This document shows, one piece after another, positions 1-8,650 of a stretch of DNA of 64,000 nt. The notes beneath the pieces were generated by a model. That model searched no databases. It saw nothing but the letters and a program-made list of their open reading frames with translations, and had not been told where the DNA came from. The DNA comes from an uncultured Roseburia sp. Lineage in GTDB: Bacteria > Bacillota > Clostridia > Lachnospirales > Lachnospiraceae. Positions within the stretch are counted from its first letter, which is position 1. The number at the start of each line of letters is the position of its first letter. The stretch lies in assembly GCA_945787015.1 (NCBI GenBank), contig CALZGM010000007.1, positions 62,001 to 126,000 on the forward strand, in the 5' to 3' direction. The translations under genes were made by a program, and so were the position numbers.

Positions 1-1592
1 TCGATGTTGAAATCCTCCAGATTCTGGCTGGCCAGAATGACCGCGCTGTCCTTCTTACGCACACGTTTCATAAAGTTGCGGATGTATTCCACCGCTGTCA
101 GGTTCGTAAGGAACAGATAAAATTCATCGATGCTGGCTGCCGTATGCCCGTTGGTCAATAACTCATTGGACATATAAGAGAGGATATTAAACAGCATGGC
201 ATCCTTCACATTCCGGCTTGCCTGAAGCAGTCCTTTTACGCCAAAGGTTAAGAAGCTGCTGTCCGTGATATTGGTATGTCCGTTAAAAAATTTGGACTCC
301 GCTCCTTTACACATGGAGTGAAGTCCTAAACAGATTTCCTGCAGCAGTTCTGCGGTATAAAGTTGTTTCTTCTTGGGATCGTAGTGCTTGTATTCCTCTT
401 CCATCAGTTCATAAAGGTCGGAAAGGATTGGGTAATCCTCCGGCTTTAACTGTGAGAAATCTGTATCATCACGGATGTTCCATTTCTCATACAGCTTCGC
501 AAGCATGATTTCAATCGTATCAACCTGGCTGTCCGTAAAGTTCTTATAGGTTCTGAAAAAGTCCTTTAAAAAGGAAATGTGCTGGCTTAACTTTGAGGAA
601 CACCGGAATGTATAAGGTGCATCCGTATCCTCCGGGCTGCCGTTCTCATCCCATGACTTTGGTTCCAGAACATTGATGATGTACTCCCCGCTCATCAGAT
701 CCACAAAACACCCGCCCAGATTGCCTGTTAGGTCGATATATTCATGCTCCGGGTCCAGGCAGATGACCTTCATTCCGGATTCCCTGAGAATGGTCAGAAT
801 CAGCTTTAACAGATAGGATTTTCCCTGTCCGGAGTTTCCGAGGATCAGGATATTGGCATTGGTCTTATCGTCCGACCTCTGGTTAAAGTCCACAATGACA
901 TTGCTGCCAAACTTATCCCTGCCGATATAGAATCCGTTCTTATCCGTCTTGCCGGAATAATTAAAGGGGAACAGGTTTGCCACGCTGGATGCAGGCAGCG
1001 CCCTTTCAAACTGTTCCAAAAATACATTTCTGCCTGCCGGATGTACACACATAAATCCCTGCTTCTGGCGTAGCAGGAGTTTGTCCACATTTAACTTGGA
1101 TCGTATCAGTTCCGTCAGCACCTCCGTCTGCAACAGTTTTAACTTCTCCATATCCGGAGCAGATAACTCCAGAAACACAGCCGTGTGGAGAAGCGGCTCC
1201 CTGTTGCGGTGCATGGTGGCTATGATATTGGTCACATCCTGAAGATTGCTCGCGGCTGTAACGGTTTCCTGTAAATTCTCCGTATTACCCTGCTTCATGC
1301 GGTTCTTATTTGCCGCATTGCTGATGATTTTTTTCTCCTCTGTCGGTGTCACCTGTCTGGTATAAATTCGGAGGGTGACTCCATCCTTTTCTCCCAAGTG
1401 TCTTAAGATTGCCTGTTCGTCCGTAGCAGTAGGGTACTCCCTGAGTGCCCACACACTTCGGAATGTATTACCGCAGATATAGTGATCCGTATAAAACTGG
1501 ATGACCGATGGGGCAATCATATCTAAAAACCCTTTCAGTTTTTCTTCGGCCGGTGTCTGCACCTCGGCGTTTTTCTTTCTGTTTTTATTCAT
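1..1592 (-). CDS. VirB4-family conjugation ATPase (partial, C-terminus off window)
   Basis: This is the motor ATPase of a type IV secretion channel that powers conjugative transfer at the cytoplasmic membrane. About 530 residues are visible and the frame is open to the left edge. A Walker A motif (GNSGQGKS) lies near residue 250 and a Walker-B-like IDEFYLFL near residue 485, followed by a conserved segment ending ILASQNLEDF. The start is ATG at 1592, overlapping the upstream gene by 8 bp, which suggests coupled translation. The N-terminal domain typical of VirB4 appears to be encoded by the preceding separate gene. The family assignment is firm; the length of the missing part is unknown. Confidence 0.9.
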   Translation of the reverse strand, partial: MNKNRKKNAEVQTPAEEKLKGFLDMIAPSVIQFYTDHYICGNTFRSVWALREYPTATDEQAILRHLGEKDGVTLRIYTRQVTPTEEKKIISNAANKNRMKQGNTENLQETVTAASNLQDVTNIIATMHRNREPLLHTAVFLELSAPDMEKLKLLQTEVLTELIRSKLNVDKLLLRQKQGFMCVHPAGRNVFLEQFERALPASSVANLFPFNYSGKTDKNGFYIGRDKFGSNVIVDFNQRSDDKTNANILILGNSGQGKSYLLKLILTILRESGMKVICLDPEHEYIDLTGNLGGCFVDLMSGEYIINVLEPKSWDENGSPEDTDAPYTFRCSSKLSQHISFLKDFFRTYKNFTDSQVDTIEIMLAKLYEKWNIRDDTDFSQLKPEDYPILSDLYELMEEEYKHYDPKKKQLYTAELLQEICLGLHSMCKGAESKFFNGHTNITDSSFLTFGVKGLLQASRNVKDAMLFNILSYMSNELLTNGHTAASIDEFYLFLTNLTAVEYIRNFMKRVRKKDSAVILASQNLEDFNI

Positions 1593-2157
1593 TTAAGATA
1601 ATCCACCTTTCTCCATCAAATTCCTCAAACTTCTCTGTTGTCACGTTCTGCTCAAAGTAAACAGCCAGTATTCTGCGGATGTCCTCCTCATCTGCTCTCT
1701 TTGCCTTGAACCCCTGCTCCACTAACATCTTCTCAATCCGGTTCAGGTAGGAAAATATCTCGCTTTCCTTTTGGTTCCTTAAACGGATGATCAGCAGAAA
1801 TTCCCTAGCTGTTGCCATCTGTACCTGCATACGGTCAAGATGTCCTGCATCCAGTTCCAGAAGCTTTCGTATGGTCGGGTTATTTTCCTCCTCTGCACGC
1901 TTCTTCAGATACCTCTTGTTATCCTCAAAGTTCTCACGGGAATTTAAACACATCATTTCGATTTCCGTGATGCCTTTAAGTACAGTCATCAGTCCGTAAA
2001 TTCTGGCGGAAAGGCTCTCCTCAGACAGTACGGATATATTACTTGGCTGGATCATAAAATACACCAGTTCATCCTTCCTGTAGGTACGGATACTGTAATC
2101 CGTCAGTTCCTTTGTTCCCATCAGTTCCCTTGTGGACTGCTCATTCTTTCTGCTCAT
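1585..2157 (-). CDS. Stand-alone VirB4/TraC N-terminal-like protein
   Basis: The protein has about 190 residues and no membrane segment. The central part (an IQPSNISVLSEES-like strand, then ENNPTIRKLLELDAGHLD and the helix REFLLIIR) resembles the N-terminal domain of VirB4/TraC-type conjugation ATPases, in which a helical arm precedes the motor domain. It lies directly upstream of, and overlaps, the gene for the motor domain, so the two products probably work as one split ATPase. The ATG at 2157 is chosen because GGAGG lies 10 nt upstream; an in-frame ATG at 2178 lacks a ribosome site. It overlaps the PrgI-like gene by 17 bp. The domain match is by eye. Confidence 0.7.
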   Translation of the reverse strand: MSRKNEQSTRELMGTKELTDYSIRTYRKDELVYFMIQPSNISVLSEESLSARIYGLMTVLKGITEIEMMCLNSRENFEDNKRYLKKRAEEENNPTIRKLLELDAGHLDRMQVQMATAREFLLIIRLRNQKESEIFSYLNRIEKMLVEQGFKAKRADEEDIRRILAVYFEQNVTTEKFEEFDGERWIILNE

Positions 2158-2419
2158 CCGGTGTGTACCTCCATTCAAAATATTGCTGCTCCGTTAAAAA
2201 GTAAGCACAGGCATAGCGGATAAACTTAAGAATCGTTGTATCCTCTACCTGTATGGTTAAAAAGGCATAGACTCCGGCGATGATCATTGGGAACCATAAG
2301 CCTGCATATGCTAATGTAAACACAGCTATCAGAATAATGATGCCGGTTACTGCAAGGTCTTTTAGCTCCCACAGCCACATGGTTGCCTTTGATTTTAAGT
2401 TATCGGGGTAGATATACAT
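2141..2419 (-). CDS. PrgI/VirB3-like conjugal transfer membrane protein
   Basis: This 92-residue protein has two closely spaced hydrophobic segments at about residues 22-58, preceded by an N-terminal amphipathic stretch and followed by a charged tail ending FEWRYTPDEQKE. The size, topology and position immediately before VirB4 match PrgI-type proteins of Gram-positive ICEs, which replace VirB3 in the inner-membrane part of the channel. A GGAGG ribosome site precedes the ATG. It belongs to the same leftward operon. Confidence 0.75.
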   Translation of the reverse strand: MYIYPDNLKSKATMWLWELKDLAVTGIIILIAVFTLAYAGLWFPMIIAGVYAFLTIQVEDTTILKFIRYACAYFLTEQQYFEWRYTPDEQKE

Positions 2420-2502
2420 TCCCTGCCTCCTTCCTCCAAAGGTAAAAAATAAGCAATGCCGTCAAACAGGCTTCCTAATCTCATCTCGATAGTATCACCG
2501 CC

Positions 2503-3360
2503 TTATGCCACTGCCTTGACCACAGTTCTGGAGATATTGATTGCGGTCTGTGCCGCATAGACTCCGCTCATCAGGTTTGCCTTTGTACTGGTATCCAGAC
2601 CAAACTGTCCGGCAATACGAGGCACTTCTGTGCTGGATAACATCACGCCAAGTCCCAGAAGCGGATGGTCTTTGAACACCATCAAGCCTGCCGTCAGGAT
2701 TGTTGACTGTAAAAAAGCCGTGATACAGATGCCGATGACCTGTTTGCACCACTGCGTGAATCCATCGATATATCCTCTTGGTACGGAGAACATATACAGG
2801 CTTCCAACCGCAATCTGGATTAAGAGGATTCCTCCTCTTTTTAAGTTTGCGAAGAACACTTTGATTACGGCATATCCCATCATGATTGCACAGAATATCT
2901 GCATGATTGGGTTACCAATTCCCAGCATCGATGCTGACATCAGGACCTCTTGTGCTGTCATACCAATGCTTTCTGTATTCGTAATCCCGGAAATAGCCGA
3001 TCCAAAGGAACTTTGAAGGGATACGCACAGTGAATACAGGTTGACCGGCAGAACCGTGAACAGGCTGACTGCCATAAATCCTTTGACATAGTTCAGCGCT
3101 GTATCCTTTACGCTTCCCCTGCCTCCCTGATATTCAATGGCACATTCAAAGGCTCCAACCACAATCCCCACTACAAAAAGCGCCCATCCAAGGTAACTAA
3201 AAAAAGTGGTAATTGCCTGGACCCAAGGCAGGTCAAACAATTCCACTCCCATGTTGTTCATCATGGCAAAAAAATCATTTAAAAATCCGATGATTTTACC
3301 ATATATCCAGTCCACGATCTGGTCTAAGACCGTGCTTGCCACAAAATCAAATATAAACAT
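2503..3360 (-). CDS. VirB6/TrbL-like conjugal transfer channel protein
   Basis: This 285-residue polytopic membrane protein has hydrophobic segments near residues 50-75, 95-113, 150-172, 178-195 and 208-230. Its size, topology and operon position match the TrbL/VirB6 family, which forms part of the inner-membrane translocation channel. A GGTGG ribosome site lies upstream of the ATG. The neighbouring PrgI-like and VirB4 genes support the role. Homology is inferred from topology and context rather than a signature motif. Confidence 0.75.
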   Translation of the reverse strand: MFIFDFVASTVLDQIVDWIYGKIIGFLNDFFAMMNNMGVELFDLPWVQAITTFFSYLGWALFVVGIVVGAFECAIEYQGGRGSVKDTALNYVKGFMAVSLFTVLPVNLYSLCVSLQSSFGSAISGITNTESIGMTAQEVLMSASMLGIGNPIMQIFCAIMMGYAVIKVFFANLKRGGILLIQIAVGSLYMFSVPRGYIDGFTQWCKQVIGICITAFLQSTILTAGLMVFKDHPLLGLGVMLSSTEVPRIAGQFGLDTSTKANLMSGVYAAQTAINISRTVVKAVA

Positions 3361-3394
3361 CTAACACCACCTTTTCTCTCCTGCCTTCGGACAG

Positions 3395-3835
3395 TCAGGG
3401 AATCTGCTGCATTCCGCCATCCTGCTGTTCCTGTGCCAGTGCCATGTCCTGAAAAACAGACAGATAGTTCTCAATTCCAACTGCCAGTTTCTGATAGTCT
3501 GCCTTCCCCGGCTTAAACACATACCATTCGCTTTTTCCATCGCAAGTCCATATATGGGGATTAACACCGTTCTTAAAGTTGGGATTGTTTACCTTCGGTT
3601 TTCCCAAAATATCAGAAAACCGAATCAGCATGCTGTCGACCACTCCCTCCTTTCTGTTGATAACCGAGGTTTTAATTCCTGCATAATGGTCGCAGACACC
3701 AAGCGTTACGAACTCAATTCTGGCACGAAGTTCATCACTGATCGTCCCGTAGCAAAGCCTTCCTACATACTTCTGGTCCTTTAAAACAGTACTTTCTGCC
3801 ATGATTTTTTTTAATTCTGCTTCAAAGAAATTCAT
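3395..3835 (-). CDS. Conserved ICE protein of unknown function
   Basis: This 146-residue soluble protein has no signal peptide or membrane segment. It is mixed alpha/beta, with Trp/Tyr in the C-terminal third (HIWTCDGKSEWYVFKPG) and a Gln/Met-rich tail. AGGAGG precedes the ATG. It sits between the VirB6-like and VirB2-like genes, so it probably belongs to the transfer apparatus or its regulation. I do not recognise a domain. Confidence 0.7.
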   Translation of the reverse strand: MNFFEAELKKIMAESTVLKDQKYVGRLCYGTISDELRARIEFVTLGVCDHYAGIKTSVINRKEGVVDSMLIRFSDILGKPKVNNPNFKNGVNPHIWTCDGKSEWYVFKPGKADYQKLAVGIENYLSVFQDMALAQEQQDGGMQQIP

Positions 3836-3845
3836 GTAGCACCTC

Positions 3846-4184
3846 CTACATTCCGAGAATTTTCCAGATATATGTCGGTGCTGTCAGGGTAAACACAAGG
3901 CAGGCAAACAGAATCGCCGGAGCTGCCCACTCAAACTGGCCGTGTTTTCTGTAATCAAAATATGCAGTACCAAGCTTTGCAAAAAAGAATACTGCGAGGA
4001 TCAGGTCAATTGCCGGAAACACTACTTTATTTACCACGGACTTAATCTGGTCAGAGGCATCGTTCCATGTTCCTTCAATGGCTCCAGCCACATCACCAGT
4101 TCCTGCAGCACATACTGTGGTGCCGAACATAAGAGAGAGTGCAAATACCATAATCATCATTACCATCCATTTCTTTTTCTTCAT
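3846..4184 (-). CDS. Small VirB2/TrbC-like membrane protein
   Basis: The protein has 112 residues: a signal peptide (basic KKKKW start, hydrophobic core, cleavage likely after VCAA), a short extracytoplasmic stretch, then two hydrophobic helices separated by a charged loop (YRKHGQFEW). A signal peptide plus two helices is the layout of VirB2/TrbC conjugative pilins and of small channel proteins in Firmicute ICEs. The ATG at 4184 has AAAGGA eight bases upstream; an in-frame ATG at 4211 has no ribosome site. The pilin function is an inference from topology and operon position. Confidence 0.65.
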   Translation of the reverse strand: MKKKKWMVMMIMVFALSLMFGTTVCAAGTGDVAGAIEGTWNDASDQIKSVVNKVVFPAIDLILAVFFFAKLGTAYFDYRKHGQFEWAAPAILFACLVFTLTAPTYIWKILGM

Positions 4185-4277
4185 CTTTTCATCCTTTCCT
4201 TTTCCGGGCATATCTCAAGCCCATGAAAATAGGCCGCATTACTGCAGCCCTTTTCTTCTCTGTTTTCAGTTACTATG

Positions 4278-6044
4278 TCATCTCGCATTCTGCGGAGCAA
4301 TGTGCCAGTCATCCCATAAATCCCCGGATATCTGAACGGAGTCTGTCAGATTCATACACAGCATTCCATCCGGAGTCCAGCAGTCAAGCAGGTAAGTATA
4401 CACCTTATATTCTCCGTCCGGCATCCAGATAGGCGTAAAATGGGTACGGCGGTTATAGGTTGAATAATGGTTGTTCTGAAATTCAAAGACAGCACCATAT
4501 CCGCTTCTTGTCCTCTCTAACAGCCTCCAGTATGTCTCATAGTAAAACTCTGGGAAATAGCTGACCGCTGTCTGGGGCGGAGTCGTGGCAGAGGACTGGC
4601 TTGTAGATGCCCTTGCATTCACAGTCACATTCACACCATATCCACTTTTTATAGTGGTATCCGTGGCCGTTGGTGACTTCTCATCAGTACTGAGTGTCAT
4701 ATTCCCTGTAAGGGATGCAGAGTACCTGTCTAGGTCAAACTCCCACCATCCCTCATCCACATATTCTCCCTCATCTTCCCAATGCCCGTGGTTGATTGTA
4801 CATCCAACCGGACAGGAATCAGAATGAGAGTCACTATGCCATTGCCAGTCACTATGCCATACCCAATATTCCTTCCACCACGGGCGCCATACGCTCCAAG
4901 CCGCTGAAGTCTTCTGCACATTATCCGGTATAATGGCATTTCCTGCCCGGTACGAGTCATTTCTGTCATCTGCCACAGGATTGGGCGGCGGGTTCTTATC
5001 TAAATCTACGATATTCGCAGTAATGGTTCCCCTGCTTGCACTTCCTCCTCCGCTTACACTGACGCTGATGGTGATATACTGTTCTGTGGATGGCGTATGC
5101 CATTTCACCCATACAAGCTGCTGACCTTCTTCCGGATAATACACATTTTCCACTGTATAGGTGTTTCCAAGAATGGAAAAGGACACGCTTACCGGATGAT
5201 CCGGGTCGCTTTGACCTCCGCTAACGGTTACCGCTGTTACCACATCCGTATTCACCCGGTATTCATAGTCTGCCGCAATCACTTCCGGTGTGATGATTTC
5301 ATTAAACCTTACAATGCCGAGTCCTAACGAACTGATGATATCCTCATCCGATGCTTTATCTGTTTTGGAACCGCCCCACGCCGGATACCCTAAGTCTGAG
5401 GTTTCTAAAAACATGGCGAGCGGCAGGTTCTTATGGGTCAAGGACGGCATCTTTTTTCTGAGCATTCCTCCTCTTATCTGGTTATACTTTGCCGCCTCTG
5501 TTGCAGTGAACGCTGTTCGTACTCCTTCAAATGTCACATAGGCAATCGGTTCAAGCAGAAGCTTATAGTTCCCGTTTGTCAGTGTTTCAAAATCCATGCC
5601 TACATATCCTGCAATCGCCCTTATGACCTGCTCATCCGTAAAATACCGCTTGATGGCTGCCAGATTTGCACCACCGCTTGATGTGCTGATAATCTGGGGC
5701 AGAGGCTGGGCCGGATTGATATAGGTGTAACCGCCCACTCTTGCAGAAAGTCCTGTTCCGTTTTTATAGGCAGTCTTACACACTTGCCCGAAATGCACCT
5801 TGATATCCGAAGGACTTTTATTCGTCAGATCAATTGAGGAAGACACCACACTTCCATCCGATGCATTCACTACAGTAACTCTTACTCCTTCGTCATGGCT
5901 GCTCCAGTAATTCGTACTGGTTCCGCTTCCTAAACTTCCGCCTCCGTTATCAATGTTTCCATCTCCGGTCGCATAGACTGTCATGGGCGCAACTAAGGAA
6001 AACAGCAGAACGGAAAGCAGGAGTGCTTTTCTTATATATTTCAT
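4278..6044 (-). CDS. Large secreted ICE protein with a Trp/His-rich segment
   Basis: The protein has 588 residues with a clear N-terminal signal peptide ending near VYA and no C-terminal anchor. The mature part begins Gly/Ser-rich, continues as beta-rich domains, then has an unusual Trp/His-rich stretch (WSVWRPWWKEYWVW, then HSDWQWHSDSHSDSC) at about residues 378-430 with a Cys-x3-Cys and an SDSHSDSC motif. The C-terminus is aromatic and beta-rich. I do not recognise the family. Export and position among channel and pilus genes suggest a cell-surface or mating-contact factor. GGAGG precedes the ATG, and a strong intrinsic terminator lies just upstream. Confidence 0.75.
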   Translation of the reverse strand: MKYIRKALLLSVLLFSLVAPMTVYATGDGNIDNGGGSLGSGTSTNYWSSHDEGVRVTVVNASDGSVVSSSIDLTNKSPSDIKVHFGQVCKTAYKNGTGLSARVGGYTYINPAQPLPQIISTSSGGANLAAIKRYFTDEQVIRAIAGYVGMDFETLTNGNYKLLLEPIAYVTFEGVRTAFTATEAAKYNQIRGGMLRKKMPSLTHKNLPLAMFLETSDLGYPAWGGSKTDKASDEDIISSLGLGIVRFNEIITPEVIAADYEYRVNTDVVTAVTVSGGQSDPDHPVSVSFSILGNTYTVENVYYPEEGQQLVWVKWHTPSTEQYITISVSVSGGGSASRGTITANIVDLDKNPPPNPVADDRNDSYRAGNAIIPDNVQKTSAAWSVWRPWWKEYWVWHSDWQWHSDSHSDSCPVGCTINHGHWEDEGEYVDEGWWEFDLDRYSASLTGNMTLSTDEKSPTATDTTIKSGYGVNVTVNARASTSQSSATTPPQTAVSYFPEFYYETYWRLLERTRSGYGAVFEFQNNHYSTYNRRTHFTPIWMPDGEYKVYTYLLDCWTPDGMLCMNLTDSVQISGDLWDDWHIAPQNAR

Positions 6045-6062
6045 GTATCCTCCTTGCGAACG

Positions 6063-6091
6063 AAAAAAGCACAGCTTTTCACTGTGCTTTT
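6063..6091 (-). terminator. Intrinsic terminator inside the ICE operon
   Basis: On the minus strand GCACAG and CTGTGC pair around a 7-nt loop and are followed by six U residues. It lies just after the gene ending at 6105 and only about 20 bp before the ATG at 6044, with no room for a promoter between. It should lower expression of the secreted protein and the transfer channel genes beyond it. Confidence 0.75.
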
Positions 6092-6104
6092 ACGCTTACT
6101 TTAT

Positions 6105-6653
6105 TTAATCCATTATTCCGATCTTGTTGCCATTCTCATACATATCTTCGGCATAAGTTCCGGAACCTTCTCCTTCATCCGGTATCCATCCGAAACCTTC
6201 CACATACACCATACCATCTTTGGTATCTCCGGTCTTGGGCGTTCCGCTATCCGTTGATGGCTGCTGCTCCAGCTCCTTTGTTTCCTCATAAGCTGGCGGT
6301 GTATCCGGATTATCCGTATCTGTTCCTTCCGCTAATGCAGGTGCTTCACTTGGTTTTTCGTCCTCTGTCTTTTCCGGATCAGGCTGGATTTCCTGTTTCT
6401 TGTCATTCACTGTGTTTTCCGTCTGCACCTCGATTACAAAGGGTTCCTCCGTATCCGGCTCTACAGCTTCTGTCTGCGGTGTATCCGGATTTTCCATTTC
6501 GACAGTTACTTTTGTTTCTTCAGTCTCCTGCTCACTCATCTTGGTCTGCGTCACAGGTTCCTTATAAAGTACCCTGCTGATTCCGAAGATGAGTCCGATA
6601 CATACCACTGCAAGCCCTGCGATTACAAGCCATTTTTTTGTCTTTTCCTTCAT
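6105..6653 (-). CDS. Membrane-anchored acidic Pro/Thr/Glu-rich protein
   Basis: This 182-residue protein has one N-terminal membrane helix (about residues 8-27) after a lysine-rich start, then a low-complexity acidic region rich in Glu, Thr, Pro and Asp to about residue 145. A short C-terminal segment reads KDGMVYVEGFGWIPDEG. The layout suggests a membrane-tethered stalk outside the membrane with a small terminal motif. Similar proteins occur in clostridial ICEs without a known role. GGAAGG precedes the ATG. It is separated from the next gene by an intrinsic terminator. Confidence 0.7.
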   Translation of the reverse strand: MKEKTKKWLVIAGLAVVCIGLIFGISRVLYKEPVTQTKMSEQETEETKVTVEMENPDTPQTEAVEPDTEEPFVIEVQTENTVNDKKQEIQPDPEKTEDEKPSEAPALAEGTDTDNPDTPPAYEETKELEQQPSTDSGTPKTGDTKDGMVYVEGFGWIPDEGEGSGTYAEDMYENGNKIGIMD

Positions 6654-6725
6654 GGCAATACCTTCCTTTATGTAATTTTCTCATTCAATAATTGACTTCC
6701 TTTCAAGTCACAACCTATCACACAA

Positions 6726-6747
6726 ATTTTGATAAGTCTATCAAAAT
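6726..6747. promoter_or_regulatory. Perfect 9-bp inverted repeat, candidate operator
   Basis: ATTTTGATA and TATCAAAAT flank a 4-bp centre in the 126-bp gap before the gene starting at 6653. There is no U-tract beside it, so it is more likely a protein-binding site than a terminator. Function not shown. Confidence 0.35.
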
Positions 6748-6779
6748 GTAATAAGTATCATGATAACTGTAACATCTTA

Positions 6780-7301
6780 CTAAAATTTCTCCTTGTAAGC
6801 TGCCCGTACCCTTAGCTTTATTGACATATTTGACACGATTTTTCCGGCGAACCGGACCGGTACCTCCATCGTGATGGATGCATCTGCATAGAAAGTTCCT
6901 CCGGGAGATGCAATAGCCGTATTGGGGATACTTACCTGCAATCCGCTCAGCCGGTATTCCTTTTCCCCGCCGTTATTGATCCGCACATATCCATCCCCGT
7001 CTTCTTCCAGACCGAGTAAAAAGCACAGCCTCCCATAGATATCTCCATAGTCTACACTGGCTTCAAAACCCTCTCCATCCGGCTCATAACCGGCGGCATA
7101 GCCTTCCCGGACACTGTGATAGACCTCATTGTAATTGTCATTTACAGTGGAAATCACGGCAGATTCCATTGCGTCCTTGATTCCGGCTGCGGTAATGACC
7201 AGTCTCATATATTCGCTGATACCAAGAATGATAAGCAGCATCACGATTGTGACTGCCACCGCAAGGGGAACCATACTGCCATTATTGTCCTTCCACAGCA
7301 T
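6780..7301 (-). CDS. TadE/TadG-like pseudopilin
   Basis: The protein has 173 residues with one N-terminal hydrophobic helix after a short polar start (NNGSMVPLAVAVTIVML), then an extracytoplasmic beta-rich domain. A short polar leader, small residues and then a long hydrophobic helix is the design of TadE/TadG minor pilins. Its place next to TadC and TadB fits that role. The ATG at 7301 has GAGGAAGA just upstream; a GTG at 7328 overlapping the previous stop is the alternative start. Confidence 0.65.
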   Translation of the reverse strand: MLWKDNNGSMVPLAVAVTIVMLLIILGISEYMRLVITAAGIKDAMESAVISTVNDNYNEVYHSVREGYAAGYEPDGEGFEASVDYGDIYGRLCFLLGLEEDGDGYVRINNGGEKEYRLSGLQVSIPNTAIASPGGTFYADASITMEVPVRFAGKIVSNMSIKLRVRAAYKEKF

Positions 7302-7324
7302 TCTTCCTCTTTTCAAACACTTTC

Positions 7325-7729
7325 TCACTTCCAGTACACCTCACTTTTTCCGGATGCTCTTGCCCGAATGGTCACGGGGAAAGAACCGAGCCTGCCAAAC
7401 AGTCCCAAGTCTCTTTGCAGCACCAGTGTCACTGTCACCTCCTCATTTAACTGGATGTTTCCGCTAGATGACCAGTACACTTCCGGATGCAGTCCCGTCT
7501 TTTCTTCCAAAACCCTTTGTCTGGTAGCTGTTTCACTTCCTACCCTGCCGCTGATTTCTGCCTCTCTGACCAGTTCATCCGCAAAGTTATCAAGCTGTAT
7601 CTTTGTAATAAAAACAGGAAATACCCTTACACCGAGGGCGATAACTAACATCACGCAGAACACAATGACTGCCACATCGATGTACCCCTCGCCCCTCCTG
7701 TCTTTTAAAATCTTTCTAATCGGTTTCAT
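7325..7729 (-). CDS. Pilin-like protein with RGEGYIDVAV leader
   Basis: The protein has 134 residues: a basic leader of about 10 residues, then RGEGYIDVAVIVF followed by a hydrophobic helix and a C-terminal globular part of about 95 residues. The leader-helix join closely matches that of the small pilin-like peptide at 13450-13680 (RGENYVDTAV), which suggests both are processed by the prepilin peptidase encoded at 12602. It resembles proteins of the DUF4320 type found in clostridial ICEs. AAGGAG lies 6 nt before the ATG at 7729. It overlaps the next gene region by a few bases. Confidence 0.65.
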   Translation of the reverse strand: MKPIRKILKDRRGEGYIDVAVIVFCVMLVIALGVRVFPVFITKIQLDNFADELVREAEISGRVGSETATRQRVLEEKTGLHPEVYWSSSGNIQLNEEVTVTLVLQRDLGLFGRLGSFPVTIRARASGKSEVYWK

Positions 7730-7764
7730 TTTTTCTCCTTCCATGCCGCTTTCCGATTCTTCCT

Positions 7765-8637
7765 TTAGAACATCGTACCCATAGACCTGATGATCTCAAA
7801 GATGATAATGGTGAAATAAGTCGCCAGAAAACAGATCAGCATAACAAAGGAGAACACTCTGATCTTGGGTGGTATCTTTGCCGCTTTCGCTTTCAGTCTC
7901 TGCAGCTCTGCCTGTTTGAAATCATGGGTAAGCATCTGAAAATACACGGCTCCGTCATCACCACGAAGCACACCCACAAGCCCTCTGACCACATCGGATA
8001 ACTGTGGGGAGTTTAAACGTGCTTCAAACCGGGTAAGTGCCGCTTCATAGCTGCTGGATCGCATATCCGCACACACAATATCCAGTTCCTTCCGAAATGC
8101 AGGGCCCGCATTGCCTTTATAGTGTTCTAACATGGACAGCACATCCCTGCTGTTCTTCAATTCCTGCGTAATGGTAGACACGAACCGGTACAGTTCTCCT
8201 TCAATCTGCTCCCTCTTTTCCCGTAGCATTTCCTCTGCTTTCCTAGTTTCCTTGTAGTAGACCATGACTCCTAACAGCACCAGCAGGATCGCAAGCAGTG
8301 GAAACACATATAACGCCGGAATGATCAGTACAAAAATACTCCCGGCCTTTAGATAGGCATATGCCATATAGACTTCCGGCGTCATGCCAAGTCCGGACGC
8401 TGCCAGCACATGGCTCATCCTGCTCCTTTTATATTCATTCATATGGATATAGCCTGCCACTTTGGTCGCGCCGTCCATATACAGGGCATCAATGGTCTTT
8501 GCCAGTTTTTTGTCTTCCCTGCCGGTGTTCATCATGGCCTTGCTGGTTCTAAGGGTCGGCAGTCGGAGAAGTCCTGAGAGAAGCAGGAAAAGACCTATGG
8601 CAAACAAAATAAACACGAATAATAAAATCAGTCTCAT
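7765..8637 (-). CDS. tadC: TadC-like type II secretion F-family protein
   Basis: This 290-residue inner-membrane platform protein of a Tad-type pilus has hydrophobic segments near residues 1-22, 95-125 and 262-285. A cytoplasmic T2SF-type helical domain (about residues 140-260) lies between them and includes NSRDVLSMLEHYKGNAGPAF. In the family, paired TadB/TadC proteins couple the TadA ATPase to pilin polymerisation. It lies directly downstream of the TadB-like gene with a 13-bp gap. AAGGAGG precedes the ATG. Confidence 0.8.
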   Translation of the reverse strand: MRLILLFVFILFAIGLFLLLSGLLRLPTLRTSKAMMNTGREDKKLAKTIDALYMDGATKVAGYIHMNEYKRSRMSHVLAASGLGMTPEVYMAYAYLKAGSIFVLIIPALYVFPLLAILLVLLGVMVYYKETRKAEEMLREKREQIEGELYRFVSTITQELKNSRDVLSMLEHYKGNAGPAFRKELDIVCADMRSSSYEAALTRFEARLNSPQLSDVVRGLVGVLRGDDGAVYFQMLTHDFKQAELQRLKAKAAKIPPKIRVFSFVMLICFLATYFTIIIFEIIRSMGTMF

Positions 8638-8650
8638 ATTTCCTCCTTCT

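Noticed and set aside
7116-7784. A 222-codon plus-strand open frame over the TadE- and DUF4320-like genes
   Set aside because: It is antisense to two genes with good ribosome sites and a membrane-protein pattern; its Ser/Thr/Phe-rich composition is that of a reverse-complement shadow.
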